The notes beneath the pieces were generated by a model that was not told the DNA's origin, did not search any database, and saw nothing but the letters and a program-made list of their open reading frames with translations. 64,000 bases of DNA from Nostoc sp. PCC 7107 (lineage in GTDB: Bacteria > Cyanobacteriota > Cyanobacteriia > Cyanobacteriales > Nostocaceae): contig NC_019676.1 in the NCBI RefSeq assembly GCF_000316625.1, positions 4,978,501 to 5,042,500 of the forward strand, in the 5' to 3' direction. Positions 1 to 7,880 of this stretch are shown one piece after another; positions within the stretch are counted from its first letter, which is position 1, and each line of letters opens with the position of its first letter. Both the position numbers and the translations under genes were made by a program.

Positions 1-805
1 GAATATATTGATGTAGGGGGCTAAAATATTGCGGGATAGGTGAGGCAAAGATAGAGATGATTTTTTTGATCATCCCATCGGCGTTACCGAGAGACTGACC
101 AAACTTAGCGGCTGTTATGAAGTCGTCAAAGGTGACAATAACTTCCGCCCAAGGATAAGCAGGTGCTAGAGGAATTTCAACTTCAGTAATAATGCCGTTA
201 ATTCCCCAAGCGTGGTTAACTTTCTGCACATCGTCACCACGCAGTTCGATTACACGGGGTTCATCTTCTAAAGTTACCACGCGCAAGGCCAAAATATTGC
301 CGCGATCGCCCAGTAACCCATACTGTATCGACCCAATACCACCACTCCCACCAGCGATAAACCCGCCAATAGTTGCTGTGCGATAGGTTGAGGGTGCCAT
401 TCGTATTTCCCAGCCACTTCCCTTTGCTTTTTTATCTAAGGCGGCTAATTTCACCCCAGCTTGTACCCGCGCTACCCCTGGTTTTACCCAGAGAATTTCC
501 TGCATCTTGGTCATGTCTAAAATTACGCCACCGTGCATCGGTACGCACTGCCCATAATTTCCAGTTCCCGCACCACGTACAGTTATTGGTATACGTAACT
601 TTGCACAGGTAGCCGCTACTTTTATCACTTCCGCTTCATTTGCCGGACGCACAACAATATCTCCGACTTTGCCTGCTAACTTGGGTATAAGGACAGGGCT
701 AAAGGTGTGGTAGTCCTGAGATAATTTAGCTACTTGGTGGGGGTCGGTGATGGTTTCTATATCTGTAAAAGCAGTGTGGAGGTTATCTAAATCGATAGTT
801 GCCAT
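1..805 (-). CDS. FAD-binding oxidoreductase (GlcD-like), 3' end cut by window
   Basis: Reading the minus strand from ATG at 805 gives 268 open codons running off the left edge, so only the N-terminal part is visible. It looks like the FAD_binding_4 (PCMH/VAO) fold of glycolate-oxidase-type flavoproteins: RPANEAEVIKVAATC near residue 50, then ITVRGAGTGNYGQ, the pyrophosphate-binding loop, and TATIAGFIAGGSGGIGS further on. Such enzymes oxidise 2-hydroxy acids or related substrates; the substrate cannot be told from this part. It lies downstream of a truncated NMT1/SsuA-like lipoprotein on the same strand, separated by a repeat, so a former shared transcript is possible. No signal peptide is seen. 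The family call is good, the specific function is open. Confidence 0.8.
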   Translation of the reverse strand, partial: MATIDLDNLHTAFTDIETITDPHQVAKLSQDYHTFSPVLIPKLAGKVGDIVVRPANEAEVIKVAATCAKLRIPITVRGAGTGNYGQCVPMHGGVILDMTKMQEILWVKPGVARVQAGVKLAALDKKAKGSGWEIRMAPSTYRTATIGGFIAGGSGGIGSIQYGLLGDRGNILALRVVTLEDEPRVIELRGDDVQKVNHAWGINGIITEVEIPLAPAYPWAEVIVTFDDFITAAKFGQSLGNADGMIKKIISIFASPIPQYFSPLHQYI

Positions 806-818
806 AGTTTTTTGTTTA

Positions 819-881
819 ACGCAGAGGGGCGCTAAGGTTTACGCGGAGGTACGCTGAGAATTTTTTTGCGTTACTCTGCGT
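819..881. repeat. Dispersed CGCAGAG inverted repeat, copy 1
   Basis: The unit begins ACGCAGAG (819-826) and ends CTCTGCGT (874-881), a perfect 8-bp inverted repeat, with GCTAAGG and ACGCGGAGG modules between. Related copies lie at 5288-5362, 9364-9385 and about 18785-18830. Such elements are common between genes in Nostocales genomes. The transcript could fold into a hairpin between the truncated lipoprotein gene and the FAD oxidase gene. Confidence 0.7.
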
Positions 882-917
882 TTTATTAGTTTTCATGCCA
901 TTTACTTAAATATAAGG

Positions 918-1550
918 CTAAATTTCGGTCTGCTGGCGATATACCTCAGTTGTCGCGTAGGGTTTTGAGGTGATGTAACCTTGTTGTGCAGAAGTTTCGT
1001 CTGCTAAGAAGGGGGCGGAATTAAAGTTGTAGGGGCGTTTTTGGTCGTCGGTAAAACCATACTTAATTTTGAGAATTGGCCAATAGGTGATATTTCCTGC
1101 TGAGATGTAAATTGGTTTGCCTTTGAGGTCGGCAAGAGTTTTAGTTGCTGTGTTGGGATGGGAGATCAGACATTGCGGGTCTTTTTGAAAGATGTCCGCA
1201 ACGGTAATTTTGGGGATTTGTTGGGCAATGGCTTTAATGGCATTGATGCCATATCCCATAAAGAAATCAACTGCACCCCCTACTAACAACTGAGTGCCGC
1301 TAGGTACTTGCGGGCCGCCCATTTTAATGGTGACATCTAGACCGTGCTTTTGATCAATACCTGTGGCGATCGCTTGATAAAATCCGCCGTGTTCTGCTTG
1401 TGCATACCAGTTTGTACCAAAGCTGACTTTATCTAACTGTGAACTAGAATTTGCTGGTTGGTTACTGTTGGTGCAAGCAGCAAGCAAGCTGCTAGTTATC
1501 CAAATGGAACCATACTGAATCAACTGACGGCGACTAAAGCGATGAATCAC
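918..1550 (-). pseudogene. NMT1/SsuA-like ABC substrate-binding lipoprotein, truncated
   Basis: A 210-residue product starts at GTG 1550. It has a twin-arginine-like FSRRQ start, a hydrophobic stretch and a lipobox ending LLAAC near residue 26, so it is an exported lipoprotein. The body matches the NMT1/SsuA/THI5-like fold of periplasmic binding proteins for nitrate, sulfonates or pyrimidine precursors: VSFGTNWYAQAEHGGFYQA, then GIDQKHGLDV and LADLKGKPIYIS. Family members are about 320-340 residues. This one stops right after QQGYITSKPYA, where the second lobe should continue, and ends in an unrelated-looking tail. No partner permease or ATPase is nearby. I read it as a 3'-truncated gene; binding is unlikely without the second lobe. 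Confidence 0.7.
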
Positions 1551-1607
1551 TGTTGTTGAGGGTGGTAACGGATTCAGAAAACAAAAGAATGCAATCAGAC
1601 AGATGTT

Positions 1608-2078
1608 TTAACTGAGCCTGAGTGTACATTCTAAAATCAATTTTTGATTTACTAAAGAATAGGGTTGGATTGTTAAAGCACGTTTAAAGGCTTTAATAGC
1701 ATCCAGATACTGACCAATGGCGGCATAACATAAGCCCATACCATGTAATGCACCAAAATGCACTGGATTAATTTGGATAACCATCTGACAGTCCGCCAGA
1801 GATTCTTTATATTTACCAACGCTGTAGTACAGAAAAGCTCGACGATTCCAGGCTTCGGCAAAGTCAGGCTGTTCTTGAATCAGTTGGGTTAACAGTGACT
1901 CAGATTCAGTAGTTTTACCAGCATCCAGTAATTTTTGACTTTGGTCGATTTTTTCCAGACCATGAATTCCCTTTTGCTGAAACCAGATCCGCCACAATTT
2001 CTTAGTTGCTTTTTCCCGGACAGAAGCATTAGGGTTCTTCAAATCTTCAAGTAAGGAATTAATAGATAAAGAATCCAT
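1608..2078 (-). CDS. TPR-repeat protein
   Basis: This 156-residue protein starts MDSLSINSLL. An N-terminal segment of about 45 residues (EDLKNPNASVREKATKKLW) resembles a HEAT-like helix. At least two and a half tetratricopeptide repeats follow: LLDAGKTTESESLLTQL, AEAWNRRAFLYYSVGKYKES and HFGALHGMGLCYAAIGQYLD. There is no signal peptide or catalytic domain. TPR proteins act as protein-protein adaptors, and this resembles small cytosolic TPR proteins common in cyanobacteria. It is transcribed toward the lipoprotein fragment, 58 bp away. Partner and process are unknown. Confidence 0.8.
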   Translation of the reverse strand: MDSLSINSLLEDLKNPNASVREKATKKLWRIWFQQKGIHGLEKIDQSQKLLDAGKTTESESLLTQLIQEQPDFAEAWNRRAFLYYSVGKYKESLADCQMVIQINPVHFGALHGMGLCYAAIGQYLDAIKAFKRALTIQPYSLVNQKLILECTLRLS

Positions 2079-2472
2079 GAATTTGAGAGATTTAGAGATT
2101 AGTGTTTTTACCTTATTAATAACTTTCGCACAAAATTATCTCCTCAGTGATATTTAATGTCATCTTTAAACTTATTCCACACTAGTATGAATAAACAGCA
2201 AATTTTGTGTTAGTAATTGTATTAACCAATACTGACAAATACGAAACTCTACATAACAGAGTTGTAAACAATTAGTCATTAAAAAACCGCAGATTAAAAA
2301 CAAAAAACTTACTAAAGATAGTTGACAACTACTGAGTGACTAATAATTCATAAAAACAGTACATAAATTTATGAATAATGGTTCTTGAATCGGATAGGAT
2401 ATGGATTTTTCTCTGAAATCAAGCAAAAATCCTAAATTTAGGATTTTCAAGCCCTCATTTGACTGTGGGGCA

Positions 2473-2503
2473 AATCTAAAATCTAAAATCTAAAATCTAA
2501 AAT
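2473..2503. repeat. Heptad tandem repeat (ATCTAAA)4
   Basis: Four consecutive copies of the 7-mer ATCTAAA lie directly before the broken gene at 2507. Short tandemly repeated heptamers of this type are a known feature of heterocystous cyanobacteria. A related ATCCAAA/ATCTAAA run sits inside mnmE near 16953-16983. Confidence 0.8.
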
Positions 2504-2506
2504 TGT

Positions 2507-2738
2507 ATGGCTATGCCAAAGACAAACAGACCATCGCGCTGATTTAAGCAATACTTCCTCGATTGAGCAAATCTCCCATCCAAGTTGGGCTGACCCTGAT
2601 AAAATTGTTTCACTTGATCCCTTTGGGGCGATGGCAGCAGAATTTTTCTCTATTTATTTACAACAGGGTTACGATATCCACCCGACAATTGCCATTACTA
2701 AAGCGCATATCAATATGCCCAAAAAGAATCGACATTAG
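2507..2738 (+). pseudogene. GTP cyclohydrolase II-like gene remnant, frameshifted and truncated
   Basis: From ATG 2507 the frame reads MAMPKTNRPSR and hits TGA. One frame over it continues without a break: SNTSSIEQISHPSWADPDK, then IVSLDPFGAMAAEFF, then GYDIHPTIAITKAHINMP, ending at TAG 2736-2738. One missing base near 2540 joins the two parts. From memory, the segment resembles the N-terminal region of the GTP cyclohydrolase II-like proteins of cyanobacteria, with IVSLDP and PTIAITKAHI-type motifs, normally followed by several hundred residues that are absent here. It is therefore a 5' fragment of a dead gene. The family assignment rests on recall only. Confidence 0.55.
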
Positions 2739-3241
2739 AGATAATTTCAGAACATAGTTTAATATAAAACTTAACAGTTGTTATCTGTTGCTAACGGCAT
2801 AAGAATAATTCTATCTTGACCTAGGTTGAATATCCCGTCTATAAATAGTTGATTGTTTTAGACAAGATAGCACCCATTATAAAATCCTTTATCATCTACT
2901 ATAGCTGAGATAAGTGCGCTGATTCTGGACAAACACATTATTTCTATAAATAACAAGTTTTCTCCTCTTCCTTTTTATCTCTACAATCAATATTTCACTT
3001 GATATGGCTTGTTTTTAAGTGATAATAGCTAAGTTATGATTAAACTATAAGTTTTTAATTATTTAAAATGGATAAATATTTTAGCAAAATTAAATACAAA
3101 AAAATATATTTTAATCTAATATTGATTGTTTACATAGAATGATATATATAATATGAATAGATATTATGTGAATCAATCATAATTTTATTGAAACCATACT
3201 CAACTAATCAAACCACTAGAGCATAAATACTGACGAAAATA

Positions 3242-3646
3242 ATGTCATACCCAACTATTGGACAACTTGAGAGAGAAATTGCACAGCGTATCAGTGCTTT
3301 GTATTATGAACAACTAGGGCAGCGTCCTAGCCAAGTTGTATGTCATTTTTTTGATACAGAATTGGTGATTTCTTTAGAAAAATCGGCTTCTCCTGTTGAG
3401 GTGACACTAATATCTGGTGGGTATGAGAATTTAGCAGAACAAGTCCGCTTATTTTTAGACAAAATTATTAAACCACAGATGCAAAATTTGATTGAAGAAA
3501 TTATTGGCAAGCCAATACTTGACTTGATGACAAATACAAATTTAGCTACAGGAAGGACTGGGATAATTGTAGTTTTACGACAGTTACCAGAAGTGCGGAA
3601 TCCTGAATCTATTCCTAAAGCAAACTGGAAGAATTTAACTGAGTGA
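3242..3646 (+). CDS. DUF2294 domain protein
   Basis: This 134-residue protein starts at ATG 3242. It matches the pattern of DUF2294: an N-terminal helix IGQLEREIAQRISALYYEQLGQRPSQV, read in two parts, a central strand region and a C-terminal TGRTGIIVVLRQLPEVRNPE. There is no signal peptide, membrane segment or obvious catalytic motif. The family is widespread in cyanobacteria and Firmicutes and its function is unknown. Its 3' end overlaps the end of the converging receiver-domain gene by 32 bp, a tail-to-tail overlap that could allow antisense interference. Confidence 0.7.
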   Translation: MSYPTIGQLEREIAQRISALYYEQLGQRPSQVVCHFFDTELVISLEKSASPVEVTLISGGYENLAEQVRLFLDKIIKPQMQNLIEEIIGKPILDLMTNTNLATGRTGIIVVLRQLPEVRNPESIPKANWKNLTE

Positions 3647-4010
3647 GATGACAAGATAATAGCAACTCTAATTTCTTCAAATTATATGGTTTTGTGAGAT
3701 AGCCATTAATACCCGTTAAAAATAAGCGCTCGGAATTTTGTTCTAGATACCAAGGGATAGCTGCAATGACGGGAATTTTGGCAGTTTTTTTCTCGCGCTT
3801 GAGGTAATCAATCACTTGACCGCCACTAATATCAGAAATCATCATATCTAAGATGATTAAATCAGGTTGATGTGTTTGTGCAACTATCAAAGCCTTGATG
3901 CCTTGTTTGGCACAAATGCAAGAATAATGTAATGTTTTGAGGTGAAAGTTTAGCAGTTCTAAATTATGTATATTTTCTTCTACAACTAATATCAGTGGCT
4001 GTCCATTCAT
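3615..4010 (-). CDS. Stand-alone response-regulator receiver domain
   Basis: Using ATG at 4010 gives 131 residues, all of one CheY-like receiver domain and no output domain. The phospho-acceptor is the Asp in LIILDMM, and the conserved Lys is in GYLTKPYNLKKL. The acidic pocket is unusual: ILVVEEN replaces the normal VDDD-type pair with Glu-Glu, and the Thr/Ser switch position reads PVIAAIPW, so it may be missing. The protein could signal weakly or be a degenerate adaptor. No histidine kinase is adjacent. The gene converges on the DUF2294 gene and overlaps its last 32 bp. Confidence 0.8.
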   Translation of the reverse strand: MNGQPLILVVEENIHNLELLNFHLKTLHYSCICAKQGIKALIVAQTHQPDLIILDMMISDISGGQVIDYLKREKKTAKIPVIAAIPWYLEQNSERLFLTGINGYLTKPYNLKKLELLLSCHLTQLNSSSLL

Positions 4011-4019
4011 AAACAACAA

Positions 4020-4343
4020 GTCACCTTTAAATTAAAGACTACCTACCCGATTTCTACATTTTCAATCGAAAAACGACCTCGCTTTTAGCGAGGTAGCATT
4101 CTCTGGTAAATAATATTTGAACGGTTTACGAGGTTATCTTCACGCGGCTATTATGCGGCTGGAGATGAACTAGCTCGTACATGACTCACTAGGTTGATTG
4201 TCTATGCTGAAGTTAAGGGTAGACAATGACAAGCTAATGGCACTATCAAGCAAACATCATGATTAAAAGTGTACATTTTCGCAAGGGTTATGTGCAACTG
4301 TAGAAAGTATCAAATTTTCTAACCACTGTTATAGGATGTATTC
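4020..4343. other. Intergenic region between permease and receiver genes
   Basis: About 320 bp without a gene. It contains the minus-strand terminator hairpin at 4069-4094. The rest (4095-4343) shows no open frame I trust and should hold the 3' untranslated part of the permease transcript. Confidence 0.5.
4069..4094 (-). terminator. Rho-independent terminator of the nucleoside ABC operon
   Basis: On the minus strand ACCTCGCT, a three-base loop and AGCGAGGT form a perfect 8-bp stem (4094 to 4076), followed by CG and five T (4073-4069). It lies 250 bp beyond the last permease gene and just before the receiver gene, so it would separate the two transcription units. Confidence 0.75.
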
Positions 4344-5276
4344 TCATCCGCGATTTTCGGGAAAATAATTAACGCCCAATGCCTTTGGGGGTAAAGCTTT
4401 ACCAGCTAATCCTAGTAATGCGAACAAAGCGATCGCATAAGGTAACATAACTAGAAACTGGTAAGGAATGTTAACACCCAAAGCCTGGATACGCAACTGT
4501 AAAGCTTCTGTCGCGCCAAACAATAAACAAGCTAAAGTACTACCTATAGGATGCCATCTACCAAAAATTAAAGCAGCGATCGCAATAAATCCTCTACCTG
4601 AACTCATCCCTTCGCTGAAAAATCGAATTTGCACCAAAACTAGATACGCGCCACCTAAACTTGCTAAACAGCCACTCAGCACTACCGCACAGTAGCGCAC
4701 CATAACTATGGATATCCCAGCCGTCACCGCCGCCTGGGGATGTTCCCCCACCGCCCGCAAAGTTAAGCCAAAGCTGGTATGAAATAAAATGTATACACTA
4801 ACAGCAATTAAAATTAGCAGTAAATAGACAAGAATATCTTGCTGAAACAACAGCACTCCCAACACGGGGATATTTGCCAAACCAGGAATGATCAAAGGCT
4901 CAATTCCTGGTAATCTTTGGGTGTTAGCACCGTTAAACACCAACCGTGCGAAAAACGCAGTTAACCCAGCAGCTACCAAATTAATTGCTAACCCCGATAC
5001 TAACTGGTCAACGTGTAAAGTCACGCATAAAAAAGCGTGGAGTAAACCCACTAAACCCCCAGTTATTAAGGCGGCGAGGATACCAACCCAGACATTCCCG
5101 GTATAGAAGGTAGCTACTGCACTACTAAAAGCACCAGTCAGCAACATTCCTTCTAAGGCAATATTTAATACTCCCGACCTTTCAGAATATAATCCGCCCA
5201 AGGATGCAAAAGCTAGGGGGACACCAAGGTGTAAACTAGCGACGAGATAATCAGAGAAGAAGTTGAGGTTATTCAT
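4344..5276 (-). CDS. Nucleoside/BMP-type ABC transporter permease 2
   Basis: This 310-residue, very hydrophobic protein has about 8-9 membrane segments and the BPD_transp_2 (branched-chain amino acid/ribose/nucleoside) pattern. Near the N-terminus it reads LAFASLGGLYSERSGVLNIA followed by LEGMLLTGAF, the hallmark of the NupQ/YufQ subunit. The conserved loop is GISIVMVRYCAVVLSGCLAS followed by GRGFIAIAALIFGRW. It would pair with the other permease to form the membrane channel of a purine nucleoside importer. It is the last gene of the minus-strand cluster, 72 bp after permease 1 with a CGCAGAG repeat between, and is followed by a terminator hairpin. Confidence 0.9.
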   Translation of the reverse strand: MNNLNFFSDYLVASLHLGVPLAFASLGGLYSERSGVLNIALEGMLLTGAFSSAVATFYTGNVWVGILAALITGGLVGLLHAFLCVTLHVDQLVSGLAINLVAAGLTAFFARLVFNGANTQRLPGIEPLIIPGLANIPVLGVLLFQQDILVYLLLILIAVSVYILFHTSFGLTLRAVGEHPQAAVTAGISIVMVRYCAVVLSGCLASLGGAYLVLVQIRFFSEGMSSGRGFIAIAALIFGRWHPIGSTLACLLFGATEALQLRIQALGVNIPYQFLVMLPYAIALFALLGLAGKALPPKALGVNYFPENRG

Positions 5277-5287
5277 CGGATTTTTTA

Positions 5288-5362
5288 ACGCAGAGTATCG
5301 CTAAGGTAAACGCGGAGGAACACGGAGAAGTTTCTGCGAGACTGTGCGTTAAGTCTCTGCGT
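5288..5362. repeat. Dispersed CGCAGAG inverted repeat, copy 2
   Basis: It starts ACGCAGAG (5288-5295) and ends CTCTGCGT (5355-5362), with ACGCGGAGG inside, matching the layout of copy 1 at 819-881. Its right part overlaps the last codons of permease 1, so the repeat supplies the protein tail (DAET) and stop codon. Confidence 0.7.
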
Positions 5363-6410
5363 CACTCTGCGGTTTAATTCTTATCTGTTTTTCAAAGGCG
5401 AGACTGACAGCAATAAATAATATAGTCAAACCTTGAATAGCATAAACTACAGTAACTGGGACACCGGCGCTACGTTGCATGACGTTTGCACCACTACGCA
5501 AGGCGGCGAAAAATAATGAAGTTAGGACTACACCGCCAATATTACCGCGACTTAAGAAAGCGATCGCAATAGCATCAAAGCCATAACCAGGAGAAACTTG
5601 TTCAAATAAACGATATTTCAACCCCGTCACTTCACTAGCACCCGCTAACCCAGCGAAACCACCAGCTAACGCCATGACTAACATAATGGTGCGTTCTACC
5701 GACATTCCGGCATAACGGGCAGCAACTGGGTTTAATCCGACGGCGGTAATTTGGTATCCTAGAGGCGATATCTCTAACAAAACCCATAATATAATTGCTG
5801 CCATTAACGCTAAGATAATTCCTACATGGGCAAGACTCCCCGGTAAAATAATTGGTAACTGGGCAGACTTGGCAATTAAAGGTGAATAAGGACTAGGTGC
5901 GGCTGGTGCTTTTAAAGGATTTTGTACCAAATAGCTAACCAAATTCACCGCAACATAATTCAGCAGCAAAGTTGTAATAACTTCATTCACTCCCCGTACA
6001 GCTTTCAAATAACCTGGTATCCATCCCCAAACCGCACCAAAAATAAATCCCGCGAACAAAGTTAAGGGAATATGAATAATTGCTGGTAAGCCTTGCACAT
6101 ATAACCCAATTAAAGCACTTCCCAACGCACCCAGATAAATTTGTCCTTCGCCACCGATATTAAATTGACCAGCCTTTAACGCAACTAAGACACCTAAACT
6201 AGTGAATAATAGGGGTGTCATTTTGGTAAGGGTGTTACCAAAACCAAAGTAATTGGCAAGTGACTCTTGAAATAAGGCTGTGTATGCAGTGATAGGGTTT
6301 GCGCCTGCAAATATGATGAGAATAGCACCAACTATGAGGGCAGAGGCGATCGCAATTAGCGGTGATAAGATTGGTAATAATGCTGGGTGAATCCGATTAA
6401 TTAGTGTCAT
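5349..6410 (-). CDS. Nucleoside/BMP-type ABC transporter permease 1
   Basis: The 353-residue membrane protein has an N-terminal anchor and about nine membrane segments. The signatures TPLLFTSLGVLVALKAGQFN and IGGEGQIYLGALGSALIG are typical of the NupP/YufP permease of BMP-dependent nucleoside importers. The coupling-loop region VAARYAGMSVERTIMLVMAL precedes GYGFDAIAIAFLSRGN. Together with permease 2, the double ATPase and the BMP lipoprotein it makes a complete importer. It is separated from the ATPase gene by about 1.5 kb that carries a nuclease-like gene and a toxin fragment, which is not the usual compact order. Its 3' end is formed by a dispersed repeat. Confidence 0.9.
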   Translation of the reverse strand: MTLINRIHPALLPILSPLIAIASALIVGAILIIFAGANPITAYTALFQESLANYFGFGNTLTKMTPLLFTSLGVLVALKAGQFNIGGEGQIYLGALGSALIGLYVQGLPAIIHIPLTLFAGFIFGAVWGWIPGYLKAVRGVNEVITTLLLNYVAVNLVSYLVQNPLKAPAAPSPYSPLIAKSAQLPIILPGSLAHVGIILALMAAIILWVLLEISPLGYQITAVGLNPVAARYAGMSVERTIMLVMALAGGFAGLAGASEVTGLKYRLFEQVSPGYGFDAIAIAFLSRGNIGGVVLTSLFFAALRSGANVMQRSAGVPVTVVYAIQGLTILFIAVSLAFEKQIRIKPQSDAET

Positions 6411-6562
6411 TTATAGTAAAGATAATCATCAAATTTAATTTCTGTGAATACCATGACACCTCAAAGCAAAAATGACGAGATACTCTATTGCTTTCTGACT
6501 ATGCGGTAAGTTGGGCAGGTATATATGAGGAGGATGAAGAGATTTAGTGGCTTACCTTAAAG

Positions 6563-7591
6563 TCATTTTTGAGTTAATTTATTTAATTTTGTAATAAATT
6601 GCCCAACTTCATCTAAATTCTTAAAGAATCCTTCATGTCCAGACCAATCAAGTGTAGCACCAGGATAATTTTCCCAGGCATATTTTGATGTTGGTAATAA
6701 ACTTATTACTTCTTCTAGACTTATCCCCAAGGATTCTGCAAATCTTGTTGTGTATATACGAAATTTTAGACCTTTCTCCCCATTGCTTTCTACTGGAATT
6801 AAAGTAAATATAGTTTTATTACTTTTTTTGAAACTCAATGAACTTCTTGTTGTTGAAACAACGGTAAAATATTTATCTACTAAATTAGTATAAAGTTCAA
6901 AATATATTTTTTCTAAACCATGCCTCCTAGCAATTTCTTCAAGCTCTGCATAAGATAAATTTGGCTGTCTTTTAGAATTATTTTGTCGTTGTGTGTTCTC
7001 TTCTACCTGATTTGGTTCAATTAAAAATACTCTTGCTAATAATTCTCTACCATCTTCACTACGGAAGTACTGAAAAGTTACCGCATTAATACTAACTCCA
7101 TAACTGTCTGATAAATAATTAATAATTCTTTCAGAGCTACTATCTATTTCAGAAGCAACAATTAATATATGATGATTTGTATTTATAACTTCTGGTAATT
7201 CTGTCTTAAAATTTTTTTGAAAAGCCTTATCTAGCTCTAGATTATATTTATTTATCAAGTAACTATTTGCAATATTAGTAATATGGTCATTTGATAAATA
7301 TTTTACCCAAGAAGCATAATCTAAGGCTTGAGCAGTAACTTCTCTGGGAGTTTTGCCGCGTTTTAATTCTATAATGAAAATATCTCCTTTTTGATCTAGG
7401 CATAAAAGGTCTATAAATCCACCGTAACCTGTTTCAACTTCTTTTCCGATTACTAATAAGTTAGGTGAAATAATAGAAATATCTTGCTCTAACCAATTTT
7501 GTAGACGCTTTTCAAAATCAAGCTTAGATTTTTTTATTTCACTAAGAATACCAGTGGTAGACACATCCCAAATTTTAATATCTTGTGACAT
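6563..7591 (-). CDS. PD-(D/E)XK nuclease-like protein (NucS/DUF91-type N-domain)
   Basis: This 342-residue soluble protein has an N-terminal nuclease core resembling DUF91/NucS: an Asp in GYGGFIDLLCL (D61), then IFIIELKRGKTP with Glu75-x-Lys77, then a helix with Gln88 (VTAQALDYASWV). These are the expected PD-(D/E)XK catalytic residues. After about residue 200 a second domain follows (LSYAELEEIARRHGLEKIYF) that I cannot assign. NucS-type enzymes cut mismatched or branched DNA, and similar stand-alone proteins are often defence- or restriction-related. The gene sits inside the nucleoside transporter cluster on the same strand, is more AT-rich than the transporter genes and looks like an insertion. 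Confidence 0.7.
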   Translation of the reverse strand: MSQDIKIWDVSTTGILSEIKKSKLDFEKRLQNWLEQDISIISPNLLVIGKEVETGYGGFIDLLCLDQKGDIFIIELKRGKTPREVTAQALDYASWVKYLSNDHITNIANSYLINKYNLELDKAFQKNFKTELPEVINTNHHILIVASEIDSSSERIINYLSDSYGVSINAVTFQYFRSEDGRELLARVFLIEPNQVEENTQRQNNSKRQPNLSYAELEEIARRHGLEKIYFELYTNLVDKYFTVVSTTRSSLSFKKSNKTIFTLIPVESNGEKGLKFRIYTTRFAESLGISLEEVISLLPTSKYAWENYPGATLDWSGHEGFFKNLDEVGQFITKLNKLTQK

Positions 7592-7684
7592 AGTAGTTAA
7601 GCCTCAAGTAAATCAAGTCAAGTTAACATACTTTACCAATCGATGTCTACTTACTAGGATTCTCACTATTTCTCAATAAATGAA

Positions 7685-7879
7685 TTAGATAGAGTGTGTA
7701 GTCTGGTAATCATTAATTGATTCTATAGCCATTGAATTAGGATTTAATGGAGATAGCCCAGCCGCAATAGCATCTGCATTCACGTACTCAAAGCAGTCTA
7801 AAAAGTTCGGCAATAAACTCATTGCAACAGTTGTTTTTCCTGAACCATTTGCACCACCAATTATGTAAAGATTTGGCAT
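7685..7879 (-). pseudogene. Zeta-toxin/P-loop kinase-like fragment
   Basis: The 64-residue product begins MPNLYIIGGANGSGKTTVAM, a Walker A loop of the kind found in zeta-toxin-like small kinases, then FEYVNADAIAAGLSPLNP, which matches the start of the substrate pocket. Family members are about 190-200 residues; this one stops early after a changed tail (SINDYQTTHSI), so roughly the last two thirds are gone. Its start codon lies one base after the stop of the ABC ATPase gene. It is probably inactive. No epsilon-type antitoxin is adjacent. Confidence 0.65.
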
Positions 7880-7880
7880 T

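Larger units (their letters stand above)
2079..3241. other. AT-rich intergenic region of about 1.16 kb
   Basis: No intact gene is visible. The stretch holds a heptad repeat (about 2473-2503) and a broken gene remnant (2507-2738), both listed separately. From about 2760 to 3240 the sequence is very AT-rich with no long open frame; it probably carries the promoter of the DUF2294 gene that starts at 3242. Confidence 0.6.
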
